Below are positions 1 to 12,889 of a stretch of 64,000 nt of DNA, one piece after another. The stretch is from Mytilus trossulus. Lineage: Eukaryota; Mollusca; Bivalvia; Mytilida; Mytilidae. Where the stretch lies: assembly GCF_036588685.1 (NCBI RefSeq), contig NC_086374.1, positions 35,518,886 to 35,582,885 of the forward strand, written 5' to 3'. Both the position numbers and the translations under genes were made by a program. Below the pieces are notes generated by a model, which had not been told where the DNA came from, ran no database searches, and worked only from the letters and a program-made list of their open reading frames with translations. The first letter of the stretch is position 1, and each line of letters begins with the position of its first letter.

Positions 1-3000
1 TACTGTGAGTCTATTTCCTTGGACATGTAACTCTCTCAATCTTGGCATCTCACCAATCTCTTTTGGTAGAGATGTCAGATCATTATCCCTTAAAACCATC
101 TGCAAGGCAATTTATGATATATAATTACTTTAAACAATCTGACAAAACTGTACAAGAATTCTTTCTCTAATACACCCAACATAAATAAAGCAAGTCTCAA
201 TCATTACAAAAGTGAAATAACACTTTTAACCAAAATTGTATTTATAAAGCAAACCAATCTGTGCTACATGTGGAGTAGGATATGGTTACCCTTCCCAGAC
301 ACCCCTAGTTTATGATTGGATTCATGTTGTTCAGTCTTAACATTTCTAGGTTGTTTGTAAAAACTGTTTTTTGGGTTTTTTTTCTATGATAATGTTAGTA
401 CATTTTTGGCTATGAGTTTGAAAATACCTTTAGTTTCTATGCTCTCTTTTTTAACAAACAACAACTTATTGTCATCTTTTAAAAAAGGTAGTACATGTAC
501 CTGTTAGCAGTTTTAGTCTATAATGGCTAACAAAGTCTGTTTATTCATAAGGTGCATGTATACAAATCCTGCATCGTTATATCATATATGAATAAACAGG
601 TATTTCAAATAAAAATTGAGAGACAGGAATTTTTTTTAACTTTTCAATATTTCCTGAAAATGTTGTCAAAACATTTTTTCTAATTCTTTGTATATTTATC
701 CCTTTCTGCACCCATTGTATAAAAAAATTTAATAACATGTGGTTCGTTTGATCTAAGTTCTTCATTGGTTAAAACCCGATTATGACGTCAAATGTTCTTG
801 CCATCCTCTGCATTTCCTATTGTGACAGCATGAAACTAGAGGCTCCAAAGAGCCTGTGTCGCTCACCTATGTGAATATTAAACAAAGGACGCATTTGAAT
901 TCATGACAAAATTGTGTTTTGGTGATGGTGATGTGTTTGTATATCTTACTTTACTGAACATTATTGCTGCTTACAATCATTCTATCTATATTGAACTTGG
1001 CCTAAGAGCTTCAGTGGAAAATGTTAGTTAAAATTTACAAATTTTATGAAAATTGTTAAAAATTGACTATAAAGGGCAATAACTCCTTATGGGGTCAACT
1101 GACCATTTAGGTCATGTTGACTTATTTTTAGGTGTTACTTTGCTGTACATTGTTTCCCTTTACAGTTTATCTCTATCTATAATAATATTCAAGATAATAA
1201 CAAAAAACGGCAAAATTTCCTAAAAATGACTAATTCAGGGGCAGCAACCTAACAGCAGTTTGTCCAATCCATCTGAAAATTTCATGGCAAATAGATCTTG
1301 ACCTGATTTACAAATTTACTCCCTTTTAGATTTGCTCTAAATGCTTTGGTTTTTGAGTTATAAGCAAAAAACTGCATTTTACCCCTATGTTCTATTTTTA
1401 GCCATGGCGGCCATCTTTGTTGGTTGGCCAGGTCACGCCACACAATTTTTAAACTAGATACCCCAATGATGATTGCGGCCAAGTTTGTTTAAATTTGGCC
1501 TGGTAGTTTCAGAGGAGAAGATTTTTGTAAAAGATTACCAAGATTTACGAAAAATGGTTAAAAATTGACTATAAAGGACAATAACTCCTAAAGTGGTCAA
1601 CTGACCATTTTGGTTATGTTGACTTATTTGTAGATTTTACTTTGCTGAACATTATTGCTGTTTACAGTTTATCTCTCATTATTGCTGTTTACAGTTTATC
1701 TCTATCTATAATAATATTCAAGATAATAACAAAAAACAGCAAAATTTCCCTAAAATTAACCAATTCAGGGGCAGCAACCCAACAACAGGTTGTCCGATTC
1801 ATCTGAAAATTTCAGGGCAGTTAGATCTTGACCTGATAAACATTTTTACCCCCCGTCAGATTTGCTCTAAATGCTTTGGTTTTTGAGTTATAAGCCAAAA
1901 ACTGCATTTTACCCCTATGTTCTATTTTTAGCCGTGGCGGCCATCTTGGTTGGTTGGCGGGGTCACCGGACACAATTTTTAAACTAGATACCCCAATGAT
2001 GATTATGGCCAAGTTTGGATTAATTTGGCCAAGCAGTTTCAGAGGAGAAGATTTTTGTAAAAGTTAACGACGACGGACGACGCCGGACGACGCCGGACGC
2101 CAAGTGATGAGAAAAGCTCACTTGGCCCTTCGGGCCAGGTGAGCTAAAAAGGCGACCATACCTGATGACATCACATAGAAAGAACACATCTTTTTGCAGA
2201 TCATTTGAAAAGAAGGAATAAGTTTGCCTGCATAATGTGAGAAAATCATTAGAGAAACAGATTCCACCACCAAATCTTGTGTAAAACGATATTTGTCCAC
2301 TCTTGACAGTTAAATTTTGAATATTTTAAACGCTCGGTCAAGCCTCGCGTTTTAAATTTGAAAATTTAACTGTCTTGAGTGGATAAATATGTATTACACT
2401 CGATGCAGTGGTAGAATCTATATTTATGTATCATATTCAATGTTCTATTGTTTGAAAGCTGACAATAATACACCTTTCTGGCTTGAGCCCATGAGTAAGA
2501 AAGAATCATTTAGTTGGCAAAAATGCATGTACGATTTACTTTAATATGGCAAATAACTGTGAAATCTTAATAAACAATTAATTTGAAGAATGTATTACTT
2601 AACCCAAACAGATCTAACCTGTTTGTCACATTTGCTTTTATTCATAAATGAAAGACCTTTAAAATCTGTTCTTTTCTTAAGTAAGGTTTAAAGGTGTGTG
2701 CTTGAAAATCTTCAATGTGAAATGTTCAATATGCAGTCTGTAATTTAACAAAAAGCCTCAAGAAGATTAGGCAATTCTATATTACATATTTTCAAAGCCA
2801 AATATAAGGGATAGAATGTTCAGTGTTCTGATGTATTAAAATACATCATAACAAAATTGTATCTGTTAAAAAAGAATATAGAATAAAAACCAGATGCTCC
2901 GCAGGGCGCAGCTTAATACGACCGCAGAGGTTGAACCCTGGATGGTTGGGGCAAGTATGGACACAACATTCAAGCTGGATTCAGCTCTAAATTTGGATAG

Positions 3001-6000
3001 TGATTAAATACTTGACACAGCATAGGTTTCTGACACAGAATGAATGTGGTCTAATGAACTTAAAAAATTTTTTTTGCCTTTGAGCAATTCACTATGCTGT
3101 TGAATATTAATCCTCTCAAAAAAATGTTTGAAGAAGGAATATACATTGTATATTGTATAAAACAATGATTTAAGTTGATTCAACTACTATTCTGGACAAA
3201 GAAAGATAACTCCAATTGAAATCCAATATTGTGCAATTAGATATTTCTTGCTATTGTGCAATACTGTGCAATTGAAAATATTTGCTATTGCACAATACTG
3301 TGCAATTGAAGATTTCTTGCTATTGCACAATACTGTGCAATTGAAGATTTCTTGCTATTGCTGAATACTGTGCAATTGAAAATTTCTTGCTATTGCACAA
3401 TACTTAATATAATAATTTTGGATCCTGATTTGGACCAACTTGAAAACTGGGCCCATAATCAAAAATCTAAGTACATGTTTCGATTCAGCATATCAAAGAG
3501 GCCCAAGAATTCAATTTTTGTTAAAATCAAACTTAGTTTAATTTTGGACCCTTTGGACTTTAATGTAGACCAATTTTAAAACGGGACCAAAAATTAAGAA
3601 TCTACATACACAATAAGATTTGGCATATCAAAGAACCCCAATTATCAATTTTTGATGAAATCGAACAAAGTTTAATTTTGGACCCTGATTTGGACCAACT
3701 TGAAAACTGGGCCAATAATAAAAAATCTAAGTACATTTTTAGATTCAGCATATCAAAGAACCCCAAGGATTCAATTTTTGTTAAAATCAAACTAAGTTTA
3801 ATTTTGGACCCTTTGGACCTTAATGTAGACCAATTTGAAAACGGGACCAAAAATTAAGAATCTACGTACACAGTTAGATTCGGCATATCAAATAACCCCA
3901 ATTATTCAATTTTTAAAGAAATCAAACAAAGTTTAATTTTGGACCCTTTGGGCCCTTTATTCCTAAACTGTTTGGACATAGATTTCTATTTACTTGTATA
4001 CTAAAGTTATGGTGCGAACACCAAGAAAAATGCTTATTTGGGTCCCTTTTTGGCCCCTAATTCCTAAACTGTTGGGACCTTAATTCCCAAAATCAATACA
4101 AAAATTCCTTTTGTGGTCATAAACATTGTGTTTAAATTTCATTGATTTCTATTTACTTAAACTAAAGTTATTGTGCGAAAACCAAGAATAATGCTTATTT
4201 AGGCCCTTTTTTGGCCCCCAATTCCTAAACTGTTGGAACCATAACTCCCAGAATCAATCCCAACCTTTCTCTTGTGGTCATAAACCTTGTGTCAAAATTT
4301 CATAGATTTCTATTAACTTAAACTAAAGTTATAGTGCGAAAACCAAGAAAATGCTTATTTGGGCCCTTTTTGGCCCCTAATTCCTAAAATGTTGGGACCA
4401 AAACTCCAAAAATCAATCCCAACCTTCCTTTTGTGGTCATAAACCTTGTGTTAAAATTTCATAGATTTCTATTCACTTTTACTTAAGTTAGAGTGCGAAA
4501 ACTTAAAGTATTAGGACGACGACGACGCAGACGACGACGCCAACGTGATAGCAATATACGACGAAATTTTTTTCAAATTTTGCGGTCGTATAAAAATAAT
4601 AAATATTTTTTTTTCTAATAACTCACAATTTGAATGTTCTTCAATTTTCCAATTTCTTCTGGCATGTTTTCAAAGTCATTATCCCCCATGTAAAGAGCTC
4701 TCAAAGTATCTGTAATCAGAGAATATCAAAATATTTGAATTATTTCCAGTGCACCACAACTGTGGATTGCTTGAGGGAAAAATATTCAAACTACAACATG
4801 TACGCTGGTGCAGGCCCCTGTGCAATACTTTAATAACTCAATTGAAAGATTTTTATTTTTTGTGTTTTAACGCCACTTTTAAGCACTGCTTTTGGGCTAT
4901 TCCTAGTCAATTAAGATTAGAGTTGAATGCACCCACACAAAAAGGGTTTGAACTCAGAACATCAGTGTTGACTGACTAGTGATAACAGAAGTAACTATAC
5001 TGAGCCAAAAAAGTTTAGCAACAAAAATATGAAATTTTATTTTATTACAAAATTGTAACAACATATGAATTTATTAATAAAAAAATGAAATTATGACATG
5101 TCAGAAGCAATATGAATGTTTACCACTCAAATTCATTCAGATTTTCTTTGTATGGAGCGCAGGAGGGTCAAAATGCAAAAATGAGTATAGTGTTATTCAA
5201 AATAAATTTCTCGGCCATGCCCTAAGTGCATCAATGATTGATTGGCAGGCACACCAGCAGCTGCCCTTAGTCAATGCACTACTCGTGTGGCTGGAAAAAA
5301 CTTGTCACGTGTTGATCTAAAGCGAAAGTAGCACTCCTTCCTTGACGATAGTTTTTCTTGGTCTACGACATATTGACCTATCCTGTGCTGTTGCAATTTC
5401 TGTTTGTTAGTCTCTAAACTGTTGACTTATGCACATTTAATCAAGCCACGACATCAGAAACACTCTTTCTGGCATCAACCATTCTGATAGCCTTCTGACG
5501 GTCATTTTCGGGTATGCCAGGTTGACGCCCCATTCATTTTTTGCAATTTGTTTTGTGTTTTTCTTACCAATGGTGTGTTTCTGAACGTTAGTGAAAAAAA
5601 AATTAAACTTTGTTTTAAAAGTACAGGTACAGAAGGTAAAACATCAATCACACGTGAAAAGCTAAAATGGCGTGAAATCAATCATCCAGAAAAAAAGTAA
5701 GACTGCTAAAATTTACTGGTAAAACTAAGGATTATATTAATGTTTTAAAAAATAAATTGCAGAAGCAAAAAAAAATAAAAATTGAAAAAAAAAAGTGTTG
5801 CTAAACTTTTTTGGCTCAGTATATTTAGACCACTCTGCCACTGAGGCCCCTCAATTAAAAAAATAACTTTGAGTTGTTTCTTTTACAAACATTTAACTTT
5901 AAAGAAAAAAATAAATAGGTTCCATCTTGAAACTGTTAAAGTGTTGAAATGGACAAAGTTAAATCAGAACACATCTCCTTGTTTTATTAAGTACACGAAT

Positions 6001-9000
6001 ATATTCACAACTGTATCTGCCACAAAAAAAACTTTCAACAAAAAGACACAAAATGGAATGATATCAATATTTGTGATAATAAGAAAAATTCAAGTTAAAA
6101 AATAGGATTCAAGCTAAAATTTGTGAGAATAGTAATGAAGTCAAACAATGTATCCTATATCTGTTTGGATAGACATGGATAAAACAATAATAATAAAATT
6201 GAAAAGATTCTGTGTGTATTTTTTTTAGATTTATAGATATGAATTGCCAAGATGTAATAGGCTAGTTGACAATTAGGGTAATTGACCCTTTACTTAGAGA
6301 TCCCTTTCTTAGTTGTCTCTCTTCTGAGGGACATTTCTTTTTATATACAATGGAGGTCTAGCAGAAAGAGAAATATTTACCTGTGTGTAATGTGAGTAAT
6401 CTTTAAGGTTTTTAAATCTTGTAATTTATTCCAGTCAAACTAAGTTTGAACCTCAAACTAATTGTGAAAGAAAAAGTTTTAGTTCTAATCTATAGAATAA
6501 ACATGATTAAGCCTCAAATATACACAGAAAAAGAGTCCTATTAAATCTGACTTGAGGAAAACTCAAAATCAGCATTTTTAATTGATTATGCAAATTAACA
6601 TTGAAAAGGGAGACAATTCTGCAAGCAAAGAGTTGTTTTTGTCAGATTATGGTTGATATCTTAAAATTCATGTAATGTATGATACTGTTATTGGGTTTTA
6701 AGTTCATATTTGACTATATATTATATAATCTTCTGCTTATGAAATGTACAAAACCCAAGTGGTTAGGGCATTTATTTATTTTTTTGCACAATTTTCATTG
6801 AAGAAATTGCAAATTTTATGGTTGACTATTTTGAAATATAATGTAAATTTTTGGTATTGTTTATATCTGTAAATTATTTTTTGTTCAGCATCTACCTTGA
6901 TTAAAGAAACTTTTATAAATGCGTAATTAGGTTTTTTTCAATTTGATATTATTTACCTTGACATGCTGAAAAATCTGATAAATGGTCAACTAAGTGATTA
7001 TGAAATCTAACCTGACAGTACCCAAATTGTGCCTATTTTGACAGTTTTTTTCAACTACATTTTTTTTATGATCAATACAAACATTTCTATTTTGTGTTAA
7101 TTTTGTAGCCGTATCCTTCTTTATTATATAGGTACACCAATTTGATTTTCAATCCATATGAAATCATAGGAAAATTGGTCTGAACTGACCTCCAAATCAT
7201 CAATGATTCTATAATGAGGGGTACCCAAATTGCATCTATGCTTAAATTCCCAACGTCAAATAACAGAGCTTTTGTTTAATTTCTTCAAATATTTTGAACA
7301 ATTAGATATTTGTCTATGTTTACTCTTCATTTTTTAAGAAGTAGATACTTGTAACAGATTGTATTTGCCAATTTTAAAAAGATGACGTTTTGATGACGCT
7401 GCATAGCAACGTTTCCGTACATTTTGCTTTTTCAGTACACACTTCATCTGTTGATAAATACTGTGAACGTTTTGTAAATATATAAATATTTTTACCTATG
7501 TTGAAAGACGTGCATAGTACCAAATCATAAAAATACAAATTGTTTAGCCTCTAGGAAATCTTGATTTCCGCTGCTATTTTTTGCTAAATAGGTGCAATTT
7601 GGGAACCGTTACATTAGGTTATAGCTTGATAAAAGATATAAAACACCTTTAGAGTTGTTTGTTATACTATAAGACAACTAAAATATCAAGAATCAATACA
7701 TTCTATTGAAAAGAAGCGGTAAAGTTATAATTTTGTATCAATTTTTATTGATATTTTTGCCTTTTTTGCAGAGTTATCTCCCATATCAGTGAAAAATTCC
7801 ATAGGAATTTAAAATCGTGATTTTTTTTAGTTTTCCTCAAGTTAGATTTTATGGGACTTTTTTCTCTGTGTATTTGGTGTGAATGATGCTAAAGATTAAA
7901 ACTTAAGAATCTTCTGTTGCAATTATTTCAAGGTAAGGGTCAAATTTATGCTAGATTGACAGGACTAATTACATTAATTTGCTGTAAAACTAAATATTTT
8001 TGACATCAGGAATTATTTTTCATGAAAAGTTAATTAAAAGGACTATACATTACTTTCAATTCATCATGTTTTGCATTGGCAAAAACCAATTTTGTCTGGT
8101 ATGGAACCAGTTGACGATTGACAAAGGGAAGTAATTTGTTTAAAAGTGTGTAATAACAGAATCAAATCGGTAATTGGAAAATGGACTATTGTATATTCTG
8201 TAAATCATAATTGAAAATATCCTTATTTTCTATAAAATTCTAGTAACGAATGCTTTGTCATATATAACAATTAAAATTTCCATTTCTCATTTATAACAGT
8301 TTTGCTAAAAGCAATAGTTACCATTGTAACCTAATAATCTGTACTTACTAAGGCAAAAGAAATTTCCTGGCAAAGACTTCTCATTCAGGTTATTGTAAGT
8401 TATGTCTAAAACTTCTAACACAGGAAATGCACCAAAACCCCTTGGTAATACTGATAGTTTGTTCATTCTGAAAAAACATTTTATATCAACTTAAAGATAA
8501 ATTTTAAATGAAACATAAACCAATTTTAAAAGAAATTCATCTTAAAATTAAATTTAACCTTTAAAAATGGTTAAAATTTCAATTTTATTTGCTTCTCTCA
8601 GAATTTTGAATAAATTGGTCTGTAAAACATTTTTTGTAAAACAAATTAAAAAAAACACTTTAAAGGATAATTTTGTTACATTTACTCTTTTACTGAACAT
8701 GCTGAATGACAAACTTTAAATTAAGAAAGTCAGATTGCCTTAAAAATAACATCCTTATTTTGAAGACACCTCATCTTAGCTTAAAGTCTGCATCATTAAT
8801 ACATGAAGCAAAGTAGGTATTTTATGAAGAATTTGATGTTTTGATAGCAGACTGTTGGAATTCTGTTGAATTCATTTATAAGTTCTCTAGATTCAAGGTG
8901 ATTGAGTGTTTCCATATGATGATTAAATTTGGATAATGTCATAAATGTTGTACTTTTTAGGTCTGGTTGTATTGTTGGGTTTGTCTAATTGATGAATTCA

Positions 9001-10934
9001 CCAACTCTTTCCTTGATTCATCATTTTGATGTGTTATTGAATGTATCTTATTTTCATAAAATTTAGACGTCATAATGATTAGTCGTTAAATATGTATATT
9101 ATGCAAGGTAGACCTATAAAATAATGTAAGGCATGTTTCCTTAAAAATGTTAGTAGTACCTGTACACAGTTATGGAGTGTATTTTAAGAACTTATTATAA
9201 TAATACTAGTATTCTTTTCTGTACTATGTTTTTTTTGTCTCATATAATTATTTTAACTTATACATGTATACCCTGTAACTTTCTTCCTGCTTATTAATTC
9301 TTATTTGGTTTCTGTAAACTTACCCTAAATTCAGTAATTTTAACTTCATTAAAGAGCTGATAGATGTAGATAATTCCTGCAATTAAAGATAAAAAAAAAT
9401 TAAATTCCACTTTATTTCACTGTGGTACTAGTTCTTATTTTTCAACACAAATGTAATAGTAGTGTTTTGATTAAAAGAAATATAGGGTAAAGTTCAACAA
9501 GACAGCTACCAAATAACACAATAAAAACCAGAAAGGCACATTGATTTCATCTTCATTTTTTTTTTCATTTTTTTTTTTCTTAAAAATGTTTATAATGTAC
9601 ATGTTCAAATGTAAATGCAATGTTTTCACAAGGATAAAAGCAATAAGTATTGATATACCTTACATTAAATATATTGTAAAAAAATAAGTAAATATTTTAT
9701 TGGCTAATATGGAATCAGGTGTCATAGTTTAATTTCAATGTTTTTCCAAAAATTATCAGAAGTATCATGTGAATAAACCCAATAAATTGAAGCCTTCAGC
9801 AAACAACCCTATTATTTCTGAGAATAACCCTGACAAATTGAAGCCTCCATCGAACAACCATATTATATCTTGTTGAATAACCCTAGTGTTACCTCAATGG
9901 TCAGGAGTTACCTCTATTTAATGTATGACGAAAAGAACAATAACGGCCAGGTTTAAAGAAGTCCATATAGTGATGAAGAAACTTGACCAAACAAGACATG
10001 GAAATTCATTGTGTTGACAAAATCTATATTTAACAGAAAAAATCCACATTTGTTGTACATATACAGTCATATATATATATGCAAAATATCAATAAACGCA
10101 AAATAGATTTCTATAAATGTAAGTGTTTTGACAATCTGTGACAATATCATAATTTGACTTGTAATTTGTTTGTTCAGTATAATAATACAAAGATGACCCA
10201 TTGAGTCGGTGAATATCCATAATTGTCAACCAGAGTAAGGGTTGTTCCCCTTGGGATTTGGATATACACCTCCTCAAGGGGCCATAATTGTATAATGATC
10301 TTACCTTGATGTGGTTATTGAAGAGATTCAAATGCTCCAAGTTCACTAGTTCAGATATTACATCAGGTACCACTAAAATAACAGGTAATAAGAAAAATTG
10401 TTATTTCTTTCTGTAAAACATGTAGTGTTTTTTTTCTGCAGAAAAAGCATATATGTATATCAAGTAATGGTTAATTATTCAAATTGTGATTCCCAAGCTG
10501 AATTAGCTAACATGTTTAACACTGCCACATTCACATGTATGCGTCTGTCCCAAGTCAGGAGCCTGTAATTACAGTGGTTGTCGTTTGTTTATGTGTTACA
10601 TATTTGTTTCTCATTAATTTTTTTGTACATAATTATGTGTTACATATTTGTTTTTCATTAATTTTTTGTACATAATTGAATTAGGCCATTAGTTTTCTTG
10701 TTTTAATTGTTTAACATTGTAACAAAATGTTATTATTATCTTCATTGGCCATAGTGGTATTAGATCAGTTCTTGTCCATTAAATTGCTATGTATTTTATA
10801 GTTTTATGCTTTGTTCATATTTTGCAAGTTTCACTGAGTGAATATCTTTGACAAGATTTGATCATTACTTGTGATAAACTTACCTGTTATCTTATTGTGT
10901 GGCATTGTAAGTCTGGTTAAATGCTTTAAATCAT
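1..10934 (-). CDS. RSU1: Ras suppressor protein 1 (RSU1) orthologue, leucine-rich repeats, partial (6 exons)
   Basis: Exons in transcript order (minus strand): 10884-10934, 10305-10372, 9324-9376, 8349-8467, 4627-4709 and 1-99 (runs off the window). All junctions are GT-AG and the phases join without a break. The joined protein reads as consecutive leucine-rich repeats and follows vertebrate RSU1 closely: LTRLTMPHNKIT, ISELVNLEHLNLFNNHIK, LPRGFGAFPVLEVLD, NEKSLPGNFF, LRALYMGDNDFE, LRDNDLTSLPKEIGE. RSU1 is known to bind PINCH in the ILK-PINCH-parvin complex at integrin adhesions and to damp Ras signalling; that role is carried over from the family. The first coding exon (about 35-40 residues) should lie above 10934 but I could not find it. 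The C-terminal part is below base 1. Introns are filled with repeats. Other small LRR proteins are possible, but the RSU1 match is exon by exon. Confidence 0.92.
100..832. other. RSU1 intron sequence without recognised features
   Basis: AT-rich sequence between the last visible RSU1 exon and a dispersed repeat. I see no exon, RNA gene or structured repeat in it. Confidence 0.6.
833..2150. repeat. Dispersed repeat with internal direct duplication and hairpin ends
   Basis: Two diverged copies of a unit of about 500 bp lie in tandem: the block beginning near 1056 (AAAATTGACTATAAAGG) recurs near 1560. Each copy has the same later landmarks (GCAGCAACC, CTGCATTTTACCCCTATG, GATACCCCAATGATGAT). The block starts near a small hairpin (GAGGCTCC/GAGCCT). 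It ends in GACGACG-type trinucleotide repeats and a strong hairpin (CACTTGGCCC TTCG GGCCAGGTG) at about 2118-2144. It lies in an RSU1 intron. Degenerate relatives occur near 45000-45110 and 60070-60520. I cannot name the family. Confidence 0.75.
2279..2400. mobile_element. Foldback MITE-like palindrome
   Basis: The left half (from GTAAAACGATATTTGTCCAC) is mirrored by the right half (GTGGATAAATATGTATTAC) with arms of about 55 bp around a GC-rich centre near 2335. The long imperfect palindrome and lack of coding capacity fit a non-autonomous foldback element. Confidence 0.7.
2401..2884. other. RSU1 intron sequence, nothing recognised
   Basis: AT-rich intronic sequence between two repeats. I found no exon or structured element. 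Confidence 0.5.
2885..4597. repeat. Dispersed mosaic repeat, about 1.7 kb, with internal minisatellites
   Basis: The block opens with a GC-rich segment (ATGCTCCGCAGGGCGCAGC, GTTGGGGCAAGTATGGACAC). It continues with about five copies of a unit of about 35 bp (TTGCTATTGCACAATACTGTG; 3230-3405), then repeats of a unit of about 200 bp (GGACCAACTTGAAAACTGGG) and of about 170 bp (TTCCTAAACTGTTGGGACC). It ends in GACGACGACG runs and GCGGTCGTATAAAAA. A shorter relative lies in the opposite orientation at about 21085-21640. Open frames inside are by-products of the repeats. Confidence 0.75.
4997..5823 (-). mobile_element. Degenerate Tc1/mariner-like element with transposase remnant
   Basis: Terminal inverted repeats of about 24 bp, CTGAGCCAAAAAAGTTTAGC at the left and its complement at the right (5796-5820), lie next to TA dinucleotides as expected for Tc1/mariner insertion. 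On the minus strand, about 5330-5540 decodes to a recognisable N-terminal helix-turn-helix region of a Tc1-type transposase (fragments RKSVSDVVA and LNVHKSTV), interrupted by several stops. The catalytic part is largely missing. This is a dead copy in an RSU1 intron. Confidence 0.72.
6512..7888. mobile_element. Inverted-repeat element of about 1.4 kb, non-coding
   Basis: The segment at about 6512-6590 (core ACTTGAGGAAAACT) is repeated in inverted orientation at about 7805-7888 (core AGTTTTCCTCAAGT), with scattered mismatches over about 60-80 bp. No long ORF lies between the arms. Probably an old non-autonomous DNA transposon in an RSU1 intron. The exact ends and target duplication are not certain. 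Confidence 0.55.
7889..8348. other. RSU1 intron sequence, nothing recognised
   Basis: AT-rich sequence between the inverted-repeat element and the RSU1 exon at 8349. No feature seen. Confidence 0.5.
8468..9323. other. RSU1 intron, nothing recognised
   Basis: AT-rich intron between two RSU1 exons, with no repeat, exon or RNA gene that I can support. Confidence 0.5.
9377..10304. other. RSU1 intron, nothing firm
   Basis: AT-rich intron with homopolymer T tracts (about 9557-9582). Two short degenerate repeats (AAACAACCCTATTATTTC and GAACAACCATATTATATC) lie near 9800-9870. No other structure was recognised. Confidence 0.5.
10535..10680 (-). repeat. 3' part of the recurrent SINE-like family, reverse orientation
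   Basis: Contains CCCAAGTCAGGAGCCTGTAA and TTACATATTTGTTTTTCATT. These are the complement of the tail region shared by the copies at 45780-46240 and 48920-49260. The segment GTGTTACATATTTGTTT is itself duplicated in tandem here. Another such fragment lies at 61071-61145. Confidence 0.6.
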
Positions 10935-12889
10935 CTGCAAAATAAAAGAAATAATTTTAGATACAAGCCTTCCTATTTCCCAATACAAAAAAAATGACTT
11001 TTTGGATTGTGAATTCATTTGGTTGTGTTGCTGGGTTGCTGTCTCATTGATGTACACCAACCTCTAAATGTTTCAAACAATCTTAAAACATAAAGATGAA
11101 GAAAAAAAAAGACTGACAGGAAAGGCATGTATCACACATTGTCATTTTGAGGTTTTTATGGCTGACTTCGCAGTGACCTATAGTTGTTAATTTCTGTGTC
11201 ATTTAATCGTCGAGAGTTGGCTTATTGGCAATCATACACCTTAATTATGATAAAGATATAGAAAATTCACCTAAAGCTAGAACCAGAGACAGTGATATTG
11301 TTTGCCTTAAATTAATGGAGAATAAAGGCTTTTTCCCCTAGAGAAGAATCCCAATTTAAAAATAAAATGGCTTAAAATTATTCCCAAAAAGACAACTTTT
11401 TTCCCCAACAGTGCAGTTTCAGTAGTAATTGTGCATGAATTCAAACTGAAAAACACTCATTTATACTTTTTTCATGCCTAAAATTACTATTTGTGCAGAT
11501 TTGAGAGTCTATTTATGTATCATCACTGATTAAAAGGGGTCTAATTTCAAAGCAGGTTTTAACTCTTGAAATGGGGTCTGTAAATTGAAGTTTCAGTCAA
11601 ATTCATGGTTGCTTCTAAAATTCCCAATTTGATGAAAATTACGCATATTTTCCCAATAAAAAAGGGTAGAGGTAGTTAAGAAAAAAGCCAACAATATCAC
11701 TGAGAGAAAAGCTTGTGTTACTTTGTTAACTATGTATCGACAATAAATAAAACTTTGATTTGATTTGAAAATGGCAGTCAGTGGCTGCAATGTTGTCCAT
11801 CTGCAGCTAAGCAAAGTGCTAAGAAATTGGATATGCCAAATAGTTTGTTTTAACCGTAATAAGCCGATGTATGCAGGGTTTCCACTGGGGGTCGCCATTT
11901 TTGCAATTTGCGAAAAAAACAATAATTGTGGCGATTAAAATTTGTCATTGGCGAAAGAATTTGGCAACAAAAATATATAGAACGATTTATTTTCCTTCAT
12001 CTTGCATGTCTTGTCTATTTACTTATTTTTGAATTTCTCAGACTTTACCGAATCAGACAATACTCGGAATTCACCCTGACCTCATAAAGATTTGGACAGA
12101 AAATCAATAATCAGCTGATTGCATTTTATACCTATCGACAACAAAGGACTAATTAATAAAGCAGTTGATTGAATTGTTTGACAAAATGATATGGTTAAAA
12201 GGCTTCAGCTAAATGTCACATACATAATTTATTTACCACTTTACGACGCATGTGTTTGAAGCAAACTTTTGAAGTCTCCTCTCCTTTTAAAGATAGTTTA
12301 GAAAAGAAAGCTGTTGATGTGACGAAAAATCTCCGATTTAAAACTTTAATTATCCTTTGACTTTAATATAGGTTATTGATAAGGGAGACTAATTTAAAGT
12401 GGTTTGAGTGACACACGTTTTACATCTAAATTTTTCATTTACCATGGTCAAGAAAAGAAAACATCGTTATGAAGAAATCTATCCAAAAGGTTAGGAACAT
12501 CCCCTCAGATGAGCGTAAGCTTCAATGTAATGACTACACATGAAATGAGGGATCAATTTCATGTGATACAAGCTTTTGTTTTGTTGTAAAAACCACTTCA
12601 TTTTTTTTTTATTTTTAAAATTCCTTTATTTCCATCAGTTGCTTGTTACATTGTCTTCAACAAGTCCAAGCTTCTAGTGAAGAATACATACAAATTTAAA
12701 TTCTTTTATATTAATAAATAAAACATCAATCTAATAAATGTTTCTTAACATTAACTAAAAAATATCTTCTTTTAACTTCTTTGAAAAACCACTTCTTAGT
12801 ACAAAAGGGCACATCAGTATTTTTCTTTTAAAGAAACTTTCCATACTAGGAACTATACTGGCATTATATGATCAAAACATGTCCATTAA
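10935..12889. other. Region upstream of the RSU1 exons: repeats and unresolved sequence
   Basis: The missing RSU1 first exon would be expected here or further right, but no candidate is convincing. About 11155-11240 is a degenerate reverse copy of the SINE-like family (TAGTTGTTAATTTCTGTGTC). An open frame at 11593-11922 on the minus strand resembles no family I know and overlaps repeat-like sequence. Confidence 0.5.

Noticed and set aside
11593..11922. 109-codon minus-strand frame
   Set aside because: No family resemblance; AT-rich sequence with repeat character. Chance ORFs of this size are expected in 64 kb.
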